A stretch of 64,000 nt of DNA. Origin: Podarcis raffonei (lineage: Eukaryota > Chordata > Lepidosauria > Squamata > Lacertidae). Location of the stretch: contig NC_070607.1 in assembly GCF_027172205.1 (NCBI RefSeq), forward strand, positions 33,936,069-34,000,068. Reading direction: 5' to 3'. Numbering within the stretch: position 1 is the stretch's first letter; every line of letters starts with the position of its first letter. The notes under the pieces were generated by a model. The model had not been told where the DNA came from, ran no database searches, and saw only the letters and a program-made list of their open reading frames with translations. Shown here in pieces: positions 1 through 11,027 of the stretch. The translations under genes and the position numbers were made by a program.

Positions 1-1094
1 ATCAAAACCTATTTTGGAAGAAAATTGGGGGTAAGGACTAGCATTCCAATTGCACTGTCATGGCAACCATAAAAAGTCAAGAAGCAATGCTTAAGGCATT
101 TAAGCACTATTATTTTGTTAACATCATTACCCATTGGAAAAGGGGCACATGATGAGTGCCACTCTTAAACAGATAAGTTGCCAGGAGTCAGAGTTTAAGA
201 AGTGCCACATGTGAGCTGTTGCATTGTTTTACTATTCAAAGTTATCATTGGTTCTCTATTCGCACTGTCTCCAAATATATGTTTTCTATACAATAGAAAC
301 ATTTTGAACATATATCTCTTTTCTGAAAATTCTATAGCACATACTTCTTTTTTTTCCAAAAAAGGAGGGGAGTATTTGAATTTTATATTATTTGCTGGAG
401 TAACCTCTTCACCATTTTCTGGCCATGCAGCTCAACTATTCAACATGCTTCTGAATGTGGATACATGAGCAGGCTATGCATGTAAGGTGCTGACAGCCAT
501 TTCTATGATAGCAACTTTGCTTTTAATAATAGCTGGAAAAAAGTTCTATTCACAAAACTCTTTGTATGCATTCATGTACCCACATGCATCATTACATACA
601 GGAATTTATAGTCCACATGAAGTACATCAAGACAACTTACAACTGATATGATAAAATCGGCCCATAAATATGTATCAAATAATTTAAAATGTGGGGGAAA
701 TGTATAGATACTTGTTGGCTAAAAAGATAAATTCATATTGTGAAGGCCTGTCCAAATAGTACATGCCTGAAAAGGCAGGGGCAATTTGACAATATTGATA
801 ACCTCTTCAGTATAGCAGATGGTAGATTCACTAGACATTAATAATCTGATTTATGAAGAGTCTATTATTTGATCCAACATTTCATATTTGTCATGTATGT
901 GTTACATAGGTGACAAATAGATGTAGGATCTTCTGGCTGCTAAAAAGACTTATGGCAGCTCAATAAGCTAATGGAGCTATCATTTACTTTCTTCCTGCTA
1001 GCTGCTCTAGAATAGCAGAAGGTCTCTCAGCAGCTGAGGCTGCTCTTGCCCCCTCTGCCAGACTCAGTAAGGTTAATACTTAGAGATTCTAAGT
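1..1094. other. Noncoding, nothing recognised
   Basis: AT-rich sequence with no exon, RNA gene or repeat family that I recognise. The 88-codon open frame at 202-468 has no family resemblance and is unlikely to be a gene. If NEXN begins at about 8 kb, this would be part of its first intron. Confidence 0.5.
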
Positions 1095-1344
1095 CATGGC
1101 TAGGCAAACTAAGGCCCGGGAGCCGGATCCAGCCGAATCGCCTTCTAAATCTGGCCCACGGACAGTCCGGGAATCAGCGTGTTTTTACATGAGTAGAATG
1201 TGCCCTTTTATTTAAAATGCATTTGTGGTGTGGGGTGGGTTATTTGTGGGGCATAGGAATTCATTCATTTTTACCCCCTTCAAAATATAGTCCGGACCCC
1301 CCACAAGGTCTGAGGGACAGTGGACCGGCCCTGGGCTGAAAAAG
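1095..1344. mobile_element. hAT-like nonautonomous DNA element, copy 1
   Basis: It begins CATGGCTAGGCAAACTAAGG, and its body matches in reverse orientation the element at 41152-41387 (shared GGCCGGATC, CTTTTATTTAAAATGCAT and GGGGCATAGGAATTC). Flanking 8-mers TTCTAAGT and TTCTAGGT (7 of 8) look like a target-site duplication, as made by hAT transposases. No coding capacity. Confidence 0.7.
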
Positions 1345-2389
1345 TTCTAGGTGATGAGAGTACAGCAGGCAAAACTTCCTCTTACAGAACAGGTGTGCTG
1401 ATGTAATGCCTGTATGTACAAGTAGAGGGACAGAGGCAACACTGATACAATTGCTGCTGTTGGGTGCTAGTTGGGTGCCTTTGCATGGATGTGTTTGCAT
1501 GCACATAAACACATCATTGTGGTAATGCAGTTGATAGTAAAAAATAATACAGTAATCAGGGCTATATACTTCTTGCTGAAGATTTTGACAGTCAAAACCA
1601 ATTTTTTTAAAAAGGAAAATAAAAACATAACATTCTGCATGTGTGCACATGGAGGATATAACCAAATATATTTTTTAAAAAATCATAAACTTAAATAATC
1701 ATAAGCTATTTTTCTGCACAGTCTTTAAAAAGTAAGAGACTAGGTGCTCTGACATCTGCAAAATGCATGCCTTGGGTGCTCTCCTTCTCTTGATTTACCA
1801 TTTTAACCCTTCTTGTGGGTTGTTCTTCAAGCTATAGCTTGCATAGTACTTCAGGGGGAAGAGGACATGTCAGCTATACATAATAACATCAAGATGCAGT
1901 CAAATGGCCATCCTGTAGGAAGTAAAGCCTATTGCAACAGTTCAATAGCACACTAATAACAGAAATAGATCTTCACAGAAAGGATCGACATGTGAAACAA
2001 AACGTACCAGTATTCTTGTTTCAACACAAGTGAGAACAAGCACTTCTGGCAAATAACACTGCCTGAACACCTGGCAACATGTGCAGATATAACAAGACCT
2101 GAATTACAAGTTTGTAAAAAAATAGGTAAGGATAGTTACTTAATTAGGAACCCTACCCTATTTCCTCATTTCTTTCTTTCACTTTTCAAAATCACTTTAT
2201 TCTTAAAGCACATTGAAATATAAAAAAATATTCAGGCAAACCACACTCTGTTGACCAGAGTAAAAAGTTGTAATCCTCCACAATTCAGAAGTAGCTCATG
2301 TCTAATCCACAGTCAAGATACAGAATGTTGTTGATCTTATGTGGGAATAGGGATGGGATCAAAATATATGGGGGGGATACTCTCTAGAG

Positions 2390-2655
2390 CAGGGACGTCC
2401 AACTCCCAATAGGCTGCAATCTACTTACAGTATAAAAAAACTGGCAGTGATCTACCCATTGTCGTTGAATGGACCAAAGTTGCTGAGCTTTCTTTAGGAA
2501 GCCAAAGTTCTTGACCTTTTTAGGAACCACGGTTGTTGTTTTTCTCCTTCTTGGGGGGAGGAGGAGATCACTGAGGGGCCAAAGATCTACCTGGATCTAC
2601 CAGGAACACCCCACAATCTACTAGTAGATCACAATCTACGTGTTGGACATGCCTG
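2390..2655. mobile_element. hAT-like MITE with 8-bp target duplication
   Basis: Terminal inverted repeats CAGGGACGTCCAAC and GTTGGACATGCCTG bound 266 bp. Flanks CTCTAGAG and CTCTAGAA differ at one base, as expected of an old 8-bp hAT target duplication. The interior repeats the words GATCTACC and ATCTACT, and has no coding potential. Confidence 0.75.
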
Positions 2656-2830
2656 CTCTAGAACAAAGACCTTGGACACCAGGTATTATCTTCAAGCCAT
2701 AAACAGGGCAGATCCATATGAGCCAACGACAAAATGGCATTTTAGACAAACACTCAAAGATACATCTAAGAAGAAAAGCACCAGGCAGGGTAGACTAGGG
2801 AGTTACTGAGCATGACTGACATTTTGTTGA

Positions 2831-2937
2831 TGGGGAACCTGTTGGAATCCAGTCCCCAGCCAGCGTTGCTAATGATCAAGGATGCTGGAAGATTTAATCC
2901 AGCAACATCTGGAGGACTGCATGTTCCTGATCCTTGC
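2831..2937. mobile_element. Palindromic hAT-like MITE (GGGGAACCTG.. family)
   Basis: Starts TGGGGAACCTGTTGG, has CCCCAGCCAGCGTTGC in the middle, and ends CAACATCTGGAGGACTGCAT then GTTCCTGATCC: two arms in inverted orientation. Related copies lie at about 14925, 29413 and 30655. Confidence 0.6.
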
Positions 2938-4369
2938 ATTATACGATGCAAGGCTGTAGAAATAGAGCTTATGTCAGCAAGTGAACAGAGTTGCCTCAAA
3001 ATCATTAATTCCCCATCACTCCACCAGTCTGGTCACTTTTTTTTTTGAAGCTTGCTGGCTGCTTTGTACAATTTCCATGTGATCTCTTGAACTTTTCAAA
3101 GGCTTCACAGAGCTGAATTTTATATTCAACATTACATTTCTCATTGAGTTTTACTTTATTTCAGGGTTTAGGTTGTGGTAGTTGTCCAGTCATTATACGT
3201 ATGTCTACTTTTAAAAAAGAAAGAAAAAAAGTCCTTAATAGCATGTCCTGGACTATAGCTGCCAGTTTCCATTTCACTGCAAACTTGCAGCACATAAATT
3301 AGAAAAAGGAGCACATTGTTCCAAAACATCTTCCTTGATCTTGTTAACTGAATTACTTTTTCCACATCCATATGTGGAAGTCATCACACATCACCACACC
3401 ATCTTACCCCTTTTTATTTTCTCATCAGAATCTACAAACAGTGATGTTGCATTATTTTATGATTTCAAGAAGAGGAGGCTGCACAAAGGACAAAAATGCT
3501 CATCCACTGCTATCAGTAAAACCGCAAACACAGAAAACAATGAAACCAGCTTCATTGCCTAGCATATGAATGAAATATGAATGTGCAAAGCCTAGCAGTT
3601 TTCATTCCAGTAGTGATTTGCAGATGTCAAGTTAACCAATAGCTGCCACCATTGGGATCAAAGGAAGATTCCCAGGATACCAACAATTTGGAACAGGCGT
3701 CGGAAACAACGTGCTCCAAGGTACTGAAGAACATTAACTTCCTCGGCACCCCCACCCCAAATTTCTGGGTCACTTTATAACATTTTTAGAAACACCACTT
3801 CATATCTGCTTTGAATAGTCCTATTAAAAAAATAAATCTTAGGCCACGATTCAAAGAGCTGCTTGGGTCATACAAGAGAGTTTCTGCAGTCAGAAGAATG
3901 TTCTACTCTCTTTTTTGCCTTTGAACTCTGCATCATAATAAAAAAGCTGGTTGTTATCATTCCCTTCAGTTTCAAAAGCAATATGCCATATGGCATGGGG
4001 GCACTGCTTTCTTAAAAATAAAATAAATAGTACAAGCCGTCCTATACATTTATACCCACCAGCACCTGTCCAAAGGTCTCCAGTTCCCTTAAATGATGCT
4101 AGCCATTTTTCCTTGTTGCCCCTTATTCTTGGAATGCAACTACTATTCTTGATTTCCTTTTCAGTCCCTCCTCAAAACTTGGATTTCAGATTACCACCTT
4201 AGTCCTGGTGCCTTATTGCAGTTAAACCAGAATACATTCAGTTTAAATATTCACATAACAACTGCAAATAAACTGTTATAATAAACTATTTTACCTAGTT
4301 CAAAACAGGATTGCTCTTGATCAAAACTATCTGGAAGGGATTGACTGGGTGGGTTCATGTGGTCATGGA

Positions 4370-5160
4370 TTCTTCTTTGTGTGAAGGTGCCAGGAGCTGT
4401 AGCATAGCTGTTCCTTAAGAAGCCCTATTTGAATTCATGAGACTAACAACTATCACCTAGTCACTGATATCCCCTTTTAGGGACAAGGTGCCTGAGAAGA
4501 TGGTGGCCTCTTTTATCCATGTTCAGGGCTGGTTGGAACTGAAACAACCCTTGGTTCTTTGATGGTGTATGGAGAGAGATAGGGAGAACAAAACCTGCTG
4601 ATTCTCCTGGATCTCTCCAAGGTTTTTGATGCTATCAGTCATGGTATCTTGCTGGATCGATTCTGTGTAATGGGAGTTGCAGGCATGCTGATATGATGAC
4701 ATAATTCCTACTTCCTGAGTCATTTTTAGGAAATAACATTGGGGGACTTCTGCTTGGGCCCCAACAGCTGTGCTGTGAAGTCCTGCAAGGTATTATTCAT
4801 CGTGACGCCCATGGTCTTCAACATGTGGATGAAACTGCTAAGTAAGGTCATCAGAAGATTTGGAGTGAGCTGTCATCAGTGTATCATTGAAACACAGTTC
4901 TGTTTGTCATCTGAGTCATGTGAGGCTACGTAGGTGCTGGACTGGTGCCTGGGTTTGGTAATGGGCTCAATGAAGGTCAATAAACCAAGACTGAATCCTG
5001 ACAAGACGGATGTACTGCAGGTAGGTGGTTCCCATGTTCAGGAAGTGAGTATGCAGTCTGTTCTGGACGAGGTCTTTGGGGAGTCCTGGATCCAGCATTG
5101 TCACCTGAGGGCCAGCTAACCTTGGTGACACGGAGGTGAAGATACACTGAAACATTTTGT
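4370..5160 (+). mobile_element. Degraded L2/CR1-like LINE reverse transcriptase fragment
   Basis: In mixed frames the plus strand gives LLDLSKVFDAISHGILLDRF (RT motif with FDxxxH), then LLSKVIRRFGVSCHQ and LNPDKTDVLQVGG. These follow the order of an L2/CR1-clade reverse transcriptase domain. The catalytic YxDD is not intact, and several frame changes and stops show an old inactive copy. Confidence 0.7.
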
Positions 5161-5407
5161 TGCAGTTCCTTCTAATTACTTATGTGGTTTAGAACTTATC
5201 AGTGTGGAAGTGAAATGGGGCAGCCAAAAATAAGGTAGTGGCTTCTACATACTTGGGAGATATTCTAGGTACACATAAATACACACTAATTAAAATAAAA
5301 TGGCATTTTCCTTTAAATCCCAAAACTGGCTATCAGGAACCTGTAAGTGTATAAGATGCTGATGACAGTTGGGCCTGCACAGAAACCAGATATCAGGTAG
5401 GCTACAT

Positions 5408-5575
5408 GAGGGAGAGTCATAACTCAGTGACAGAACATGTTATTTATGTGCAAAAGGTCTCAAATTCAATCCTCAGGGTCTCTAGGTAGAGCTGGGAGAA
5501 AACCCTGTCTGAAACCCTGGAAAGCCATCTCTAGTCAGCATGGACAGTACTGAAATGAAGTGTTGATGTTTTAGA
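5408..5575 (+). mobile_element. tRNA-type SINE (CAGTGGTAGAGC head), copy 1
   Basis: ATAACTCAGTGACAGAACAT resembles a tRNA A box. It is followed by GGTCTCAAATTCAATCC (B-box like), CTAGGTAGAGCTGGGAGAAA, CCTGAAACCCTGGA and GCATGGACAGTACTGA. The same order of blocks occurs at 10264 and 38030. Strongly diverged. Confidence 0.65.
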
Positions 5576-5779
5576 CCGCAGTTTCCACCAGTCCCAGACA
5601 GAACAGCCAATGGTGGCAAGGCCGTTCTACCCAAGAGGCAAGATGAGGCAACTGCCTCAGGTGGCAGGATCCACATGGGCATCAGATCCTGATGTAGATC
5701 TTTATTCCTTCCTTGTTCTTGACGTAGATTTTAACTCACTCCTTCTCATGCCAATTTGTGATCCGCCTCTGATGTCAAA

Positions 5780-5900
5780 ATATCTCAGGTGAACCCTGGA
5801 TGATGGGAATTGTAGTCCAAAACATCGAGAGGGCAGCTGGTTGGGAAAGGGTAATCTAGTAGGTTCATTGCAGAGGTCAGATCTGATTGTGCACTTTGCC
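5780..5900. repeat. Partial palindromic DNA-element remnant
   Basis: GGATGATGGGAATTGTAGTC followed by GAGGGCAGCTGG is the one-arm signature of the short hAT-like palindromes seen elsewhere in the window (for example 20289-20424). The other arm is missing or diverged. Confidence 0.45.
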
Positions 5901-7240
5901 ATTCACATAATAGTACTGACCATTACTTGCATATATGTACATTTAAGGTTTTACAGAGAAACTGCTCCAGTTGGGCTGGCATTCACACAGACCTCCTTGC
6001 GATAAAATACCACCAGAGCGTTGAGAAGTGTCACAATGAAAAATAGGTTTCATTTAGTAAAATAGATCAGCTACATGATGATATAAAATAAAAGGCAACC
6101 ACGCTTGCTCCCCCACCTCGTTTAATAGAACGTATGGTTGAAGATATCTCAGTACACAAAACAAAATGAATATTTCTGTTTAGCACCAAATCTAGTATAT
6201 TTTTTAATGCAAAAATATTTCTGAAAGCAGTCTGTTAAGCATTCATAAACGTGCATACACTCATAGCACACCCCTCTTATTCAAAAAGTCTTAAATTCAA
6301 AATATTCTACCTAAAATTGGCTGATATTTTATGCACAAACCTCACACCCCTGATTCACTTGTAAAAGATATATCTCCTAAACAAGAAGCTTTGGGCTTTC
6401 TAGTTTAGGTTTTCTTTGGTTCCACTGACCAATTAACCTTTTGCCTTTCCATTTATGATTATATCTTTCTCTGTACATTTCAGCACGGAATAAGGCTATG
6501 CAGTGGATACAAGCAGCTAAAACACTTGAAACTTTGAGGAGCAACTTTTAATGAATTATGAAGATTATCAGTGTCACCCAGACCAGCTTTCTCACATCTC
6601 ATTAGCACAAAGCAAGGCAAAATCACTACTACAGGACGAACAAATGACAAGAGCAAGAAAGGTTTGCTGAGCCGGGTTTAGAGATCACCCACCCACTTAT
6701 CTGGCGACACTATCGCTACTGCTGCTGCTGCCGCCACCCCCCTTGCTCTAATATTAGCTCAGCACCTTATTCCTAGTTGTCATCTCCTTAGCCACTGATC
6801 AGTTCCACACCTTTCAGCAAAAGGTTTCTGACCTCGGGAAAGCAGAAAAGGCACCTGCATTAATCCAAGATGTTCTCTCCAGGACTTAGTTCAACTCCCT
6901 TCCACAACCCACCCCTCGCCCTGGGAAAGTTGCATTCAATTGCCATTTCATTAAAAAAAAATAATATGTGAGAGCTGCTGGCTCTGGATTTTGAGCGTTG
7001 CGATATGTCCAAGGGAGTTTTGTTTCAGAATAGAAGAGGGCCCTGGTTGGAAATGGATTTATTAGCCTGTTCCAGCGGTGCCACACAAGCAACAGCCTAC
7101 TTCTCCAGGGCTGTAAATGCACAACAAGCCCGACCAACTCAGAAGCTGCAAAGGGACCCACAGCGAAGCCCCCAGAATGTTCTTCCAAATAAAACCCGTT
7201 TCTAGTCTAGACAAGAATGTGCGCCAACTGTTGCTCTTCG
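5901..7240. other. Noncoding, nothing recognised
   Basis: AT-rich up to about 6,700 and then grading into the CpG island. A short CTGCTGCTGCTGCCGCC run sits at about 6720. No repeat family, RNA gene or exon recognised. Confidence 0.45.
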
Positions 7241-7673
7241 GACGTCAAGGGAAACTAAAGCCCTGCGACCGGTGGGTGTGGGGGGAGCGAGAGAAGAACG
7301 ACAGAGAAATTCGACCGTCTGAGGAGACATGAAACAGATCGCGCTGACTGGTGGAGAGAAGAGGGGGTAGAAAAAGGAATTTCCACTGTGCCAAAATAAA
7401 TTTAAAAATCCGTGGGGGACGGAGAGGGGTTGCTAGCCCTCCCTCTCTCCTGTCACAGGAAGACCGAATTAAGGACAAAATGCAAGTCAAGCTGGACAAG
7501 GTCAAGCCAAAGGGAACCCTCTTGTTTGTAGAGGGAGAGAGCTCTCCCTCGCGACCGTCCCCCCTGGGGCTCCCTCGCCTCATTGCGCGCCAAAACGCCC
7601 GCCTCTCAGGCCGACCTTCGCGCCAAAACAACACCAAACACTCTCTCGTGCCCCCGAAGGCAGCTTCCCGTAC

Positions 7674-8030
7674 CTGAGAGCCCTCTGCGCGCTTCGCTCT
7701 GCGTCTCCAGATAATCCCAGCGGCTGGGTGGGCGGGAGGGAAGCTGGGAAGCTGCTCTGCTTCTTCTGCTGCTGCTGCTACCGTCTGCTGGTGGTGCTGC
7801 TGCTGCTGCTGTTGCCGCCGCCGCCGCCGCGCGCCCCTTGGCTGCGGCTTCAGCAGCGCCGGGCTCTGCAAGTTTCCATAAAAGTCCCGGTGCGCAGCCC
7901 GCTCCCGCATTCCAAGCGAGCCCCGGCCCGGCTGCAGCTGTCCCGACGCAGCACACGCGCGCCCTGGCCGCCCCCCTCCTCCTCCTCTCTCAGCGCCCTG
8001 GCCGCGCCGCCTGGGCCCCTCTCTCTGGCC
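7674..8030 (-). other. Possible noncoding first exon (NEXN by synteny)
   Basis: The 3' boundary is the donor CTCAG|GTACGG; the 5' limit is a guess from the TATA-like box at 8065-8074. The exon contains CTG/CAG and GCC/GGC trinucleotide runs. A minus-strand open frame across it would give poly-Gln and poly-Ala stretches; this resembles repeat read-through rather than a known protein. Confidence 0.4.
7758..7835. repeat. CTG/CAG and GCC trinucleotide runs
   Basis: Interrupted CTG runs at about 7767-7816 followed by a GCC run at about 7815-7830, within the presumed first exon. Runs are short (five or six units) and interrupted. Confidence 0.8.
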
Positions 8031-8900
8031 CAGCCGGGTTATTTTAGGCTGGAAGCGCCGTGAAGCTATAAATACACCCAGGGACTCGGGGAAACTGGAG
8101 AATTCCCCGGCCGTCCTGGAGGGGTGGGGGGCTCTGGCAAAATGAAAAGCGGGGGGTAATGGAGATGAGGGGAAGAGGCCAGGCTATCATTCTGAGCCGG
8201 CATCCCTGCCGGCGCTCATTCTGCGCTGCAAAAGTGTCCTTGAGCAGGTGCAGAGTGCATTTCCTCCAAGGACTGGTTGCTCCGGAATAAAATGTTGGGA
8301 GGGGGCAGGTAAGTCCCAACCCGCACAATCGATCACATGACACAACACCACACACACTATTTGAATGGAAATGCCCATCTATTTTTTTGGGGGGGGGCGG
8401 AGTTCCTCTGGAGAGGTCCAACATGGAAAACTCGTTTATTCTCCAAGAACACAGACCCAATTAACTCTCAGCTTCCACCATGCCCTATATACTAGACTCC
8501 GTAGGGTCACCACCATCATTCAACAAAGATGTCCACGTAAACAGGCACCCCCCCAAAAAAAAATCAATTCAAACAGATCAGTTAGATCTAAAAGGCAGTC
8601 ATTACTTAGCAGTGAGAAAAATACTTACTATCAGGACTTGAAAATGTATTTCCCCCCTTCTCCCTTCAGCACACAAGTATTTCTGGTCCAGTTGATGGCA
8701 GTACTTTAGGGCAGTGGATCAACTCCTGACAAGCTTCACTTTTGTATATTAGAAAAAATCTGTTCTGACTCTGAGATCCTGGTGGCTTTTTTATAGCTCT
8801 AAACTGACTGAGAGCAAGTAACTAATAATAGTAACTTACCAGATAATTGTAGCAGCCTGAAGTCCACTCAGTACCCTATCTATATGGGTGTTAGCCAGCA

Positions 8901-8970
8901 TTACTCATACTCAGAGTAGACCCACTGAAATAAATGTGGGTTTCTTTTCAATGGGTCTTTATGACTAAAG
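8901..8970. repeat. 80-bp near-palindromic repeat, copy
   Basis: TCAGAGTAGACCCACTGAAA then TTTCAATGGGTC: inverted arms around a short centre. It is one of at least ten copies of the same family (see 21711, 42571, 43221, 46321, 48511, 50066, 59128, 60825). Confidence 0.6.
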
Positions 8971-9029
8971 TATTTGTGTGTTCTGAATATTTTGCTAGTG
9001 TTCAGAATATAGGATCAGCCCACCATAAA

Positions 9030-9140
9030 CATCAGCATTTATTTATTTTTTGAATGTCACTCTTCATCTGAAGATCACAGAGTGGTTCACAGCATAAAAA
9101 TACAAAATGAAAACACAAAATTTGTAATAAAACAAAAGCA
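9030..9140. repeat. LINE 3'-end-like fragment
   Basis: TTATTTATTTTTTGAATGTC followed by GAAGATCACAGAGTGGTTCA and CATAAAAATACAAAATG resembles the 3' end of a CR1/L2-type element as seen in other reptiles. No RT segment present; assignment is tentative. Confidence 0.4.
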
Positions 9141-9923
9141 AAACAAACTAATAAACCCCTTCTCCCACAGGCACATTTTAAATCCTTTCACATTTGCAAA
9201 GGTGCAATTGTTAAAATTAAGGCTTGAACATCCAGAACCAGTTACTTCTGTTCCTGAATTACTTTGCAGAGTAGAGGGCAGCAGAGAGATTTGATTGCTT
9301 TTTTTTCCTGGACACATAATGGGACTCTGCTATTCTTTCCCCTCCTTTCCATTCTGTTTTTCTCACACAAGACAATACACTGGGGGCAGCTATGAATATC
9401 TTATTCTATAGAAATAAAGAGGAAATTTATTTACTTATTTGTTCAATAATATTTGATTCCTTGAGAATGCAAGGTGGACAAAAATAGTCAATATTCTTCC
9501 AGTTACTATGTGGACAGGGCTAAACACAAGGTTAAAAGCATAACTCCAGGCTGCAGTGAAAACTACTAAACTGTAGTGGGGCACATCCAAGACTTTTGCT
9601 CCTTTATCTGTATGAAAAGAGGAGGAGGAACCTTCTCTGTGTTGCATTACTGATTGTGGCATTTAACCCTGATTCCACTGCATATTCCACACTTCTAACC
9701 AATTCCCAGCTGATAGACGCTGACTGAACAGCAGCAGTGCCATAAATGTGCTATAGTTGAAATTAACAACCTCCACTTCCCTTTCCTGCTGCAAGCTGAC
9801 TTTGACCCATCTTCCTTTCCATCGACCTCAACTTCCACGAGTTCTATTTTCTCCTTGGTCCCTTGCTTTCTCCTTCTTTCCCTTGTCCCTCCCTTCCTCT
9901 CTCCTCATCTTTTGTTTAGACTA

Positions 9924-10150
9924 CAGTAACTCTGCAACTTAACAAGGGGAGCTACATTCTGGGGATTGTGCCTGAAGCCAAAAATGCGTATAGCCAAAAC
10001 ACATTGGGTTCACTGGTGGGTGGGATTGCCAAAGCCTTTTTTTCCTAGACACCCACCACACCCCTTTTACTTTTTTTAATGATTTTTTTTTGCCAAGCAT
10101 GTAAAGCTGAATGCACACAAGTTATATGTGCATAAGCTGCAGGCTTACTG
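9924..10150. mobile_element. MITE with TA target duplication (pogo/mariner type)
   Basis: Ends CAGTAACTCTGCA and TGCAGGCTTACTG are imperfect inverted repeats, each flanked by TA. The interior has TTGTGCCTGAAGCCAAAAAT and a T-rich centre. It is 227 bp with no coding capacity. Confidence 0.6.
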
Positions 10151-10263
10151 TACTTGCTTTCTTCCATCATTACCTCTGTTCGCTGGCTTCAGACTCCCAC
10201 TTTATAGCTGTTGTCAGTCACAGATAGCATTCTGCAGCGCCAGTTCGTGTGAATGGAATGAGG

Positions 10264-10460
10264 GTGCGACTGTAGAGAAGGAAGTAGCTCAGTGGTAAGA
10301 GCATCAAGGTAGGGCTGAGACAGCATCTCAGGTAGGGCTGAGAGCAACACTTTGGCTGAAACCTTGGACAGCGTCTGCCATTCAGTGGAAGCAAGACTGA
10401 GCTAGATGAACCAGTGGTCTGACTCAATACTGTATAAGGCAACTTCCAATGTTCACCTAT
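10264..10460 (+). mobile_element. tRNA-type SINE (CAGTGGTAGAGC head), copy 2
   Basis: The best-preserved copy: GTAGCTCAGTGGTAAGAGCA (A box), two repeats of AGGTAGGGCTGAGA, then GAAACCTTGGACAGC, AAGACTGAGCTAGATGAACC and AGTGGTCTGACTCA, ending ATAAGGCAACTTCC. The tandem AGGTAGGGCTGAGA suggests an internal duplication. Confidence 0.75.
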
Positions 10461-10710
10461 GTGTTGCCTACTGCTGTCGGCTCATCGTACCGGCTTTGGT
10501 GCACTTTCCCATGCTGACTCATGAAACATTGGACAGGGAGATGGATAAACCTATTTGATTCATGTGTGCTGGGGGGTGGGGAACCTGAGGTCTGACCCTT
10601 GAGTCCACACATGCAGTCCATATCCAGGCCATGCTGCTCCTCTTGTTAACTCTGGTTCCATCCCCGTCCCCATGTATACTTTTGCCTGGCTGAAATTGTG
10701 CCCCTGTAAG

Positions 10711-11027
10711 GGGGGGGCGGCGCTGTGGGTTAAACAACAGAGCCTAGGACTTGCCTATCAGAAGGTCGGTGGTTCGAAGCCCCGCGACAGGGTGAGCTCC
10801 CGTTGCTCGGTCCCTGCTCCTGTCAACCTAGCAGTTCGAAAGCACGTCAAAGTGCAAGTAGATAAATAGGTACTGCTCTGGCGGGTTCACCAGAAGCGGC
10901 TTAGTCATGCTGGCCACGTGACCCGGAAGGTGTACGCCAGCTCCCTCGGCCAATAAAGTGAGATGAGCGCCGCAACCCCAGAGTCGTTCGTGACTGGACC
11001 TACTGGTCATGGGTCCCTTTACCTTTA
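10711..11027 (+). mobile_element. Sauria SINE, internally deleted copy
   Basis: tRNA-derived head with B box GGTTCGAAGCC (10771), then TAGCAGTTCGAAAGCACG, GTGCAAGTAGATAAATAGGT and AGAAGCGGCTTAGTCATGCT, ending GGGTCCCTTTACCTTT. Compared with the copy at 60310 it lacks about 30 bp between CTGGCGGG and CCAGAAGC. Sauria SINEs are squamate elements mobilised by BovB-type LINEs (established). Confidence 0.93.

Larger units (their letters stand above)
7250..8110 (-). promoter_or_regulatory. CpG-island promoter, probably of NEXN
   Basis: A sharply GC- and CpG-rich block in AT-rich surroundings. The minus strand has a strong splice donor CTCAG|GTACGG at 7674/7673, so a first exon would run from about 8,030 to 7,674. 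AT-rich boxes stand out in the GC-rich DNA: CTATAAATAC at 8065-8074 (TATA or MEF2-like, 9 of 10 on either strand) and CCATAAAAGT at 7876-7885 (one mismatch from a CArG box). Synteny in mammals puts the muscle gene NEXN downstream of MIGA1 in the same direction. No NEXN coding exon is visible in the window, so the assignment is inference. Confidence 0.55.

Noticed and set aside
7245-7910. 221-codon minus-strand open frame with poly-Gln and poly-Ala
   Set aside because: It lies in the CpG island over trinucleotide runs, crosses a strong splice donor at 7674, and resembles no known protein. Probably chance in GC-rich DNA.
10264-10460. Possible tRNA gene from the CAGTGGTAAGAGC head
   Set aside because: Only an A box and a vague B box are present; no complete cloverleaf, and the sequence continues as a SINE body found in other copies.
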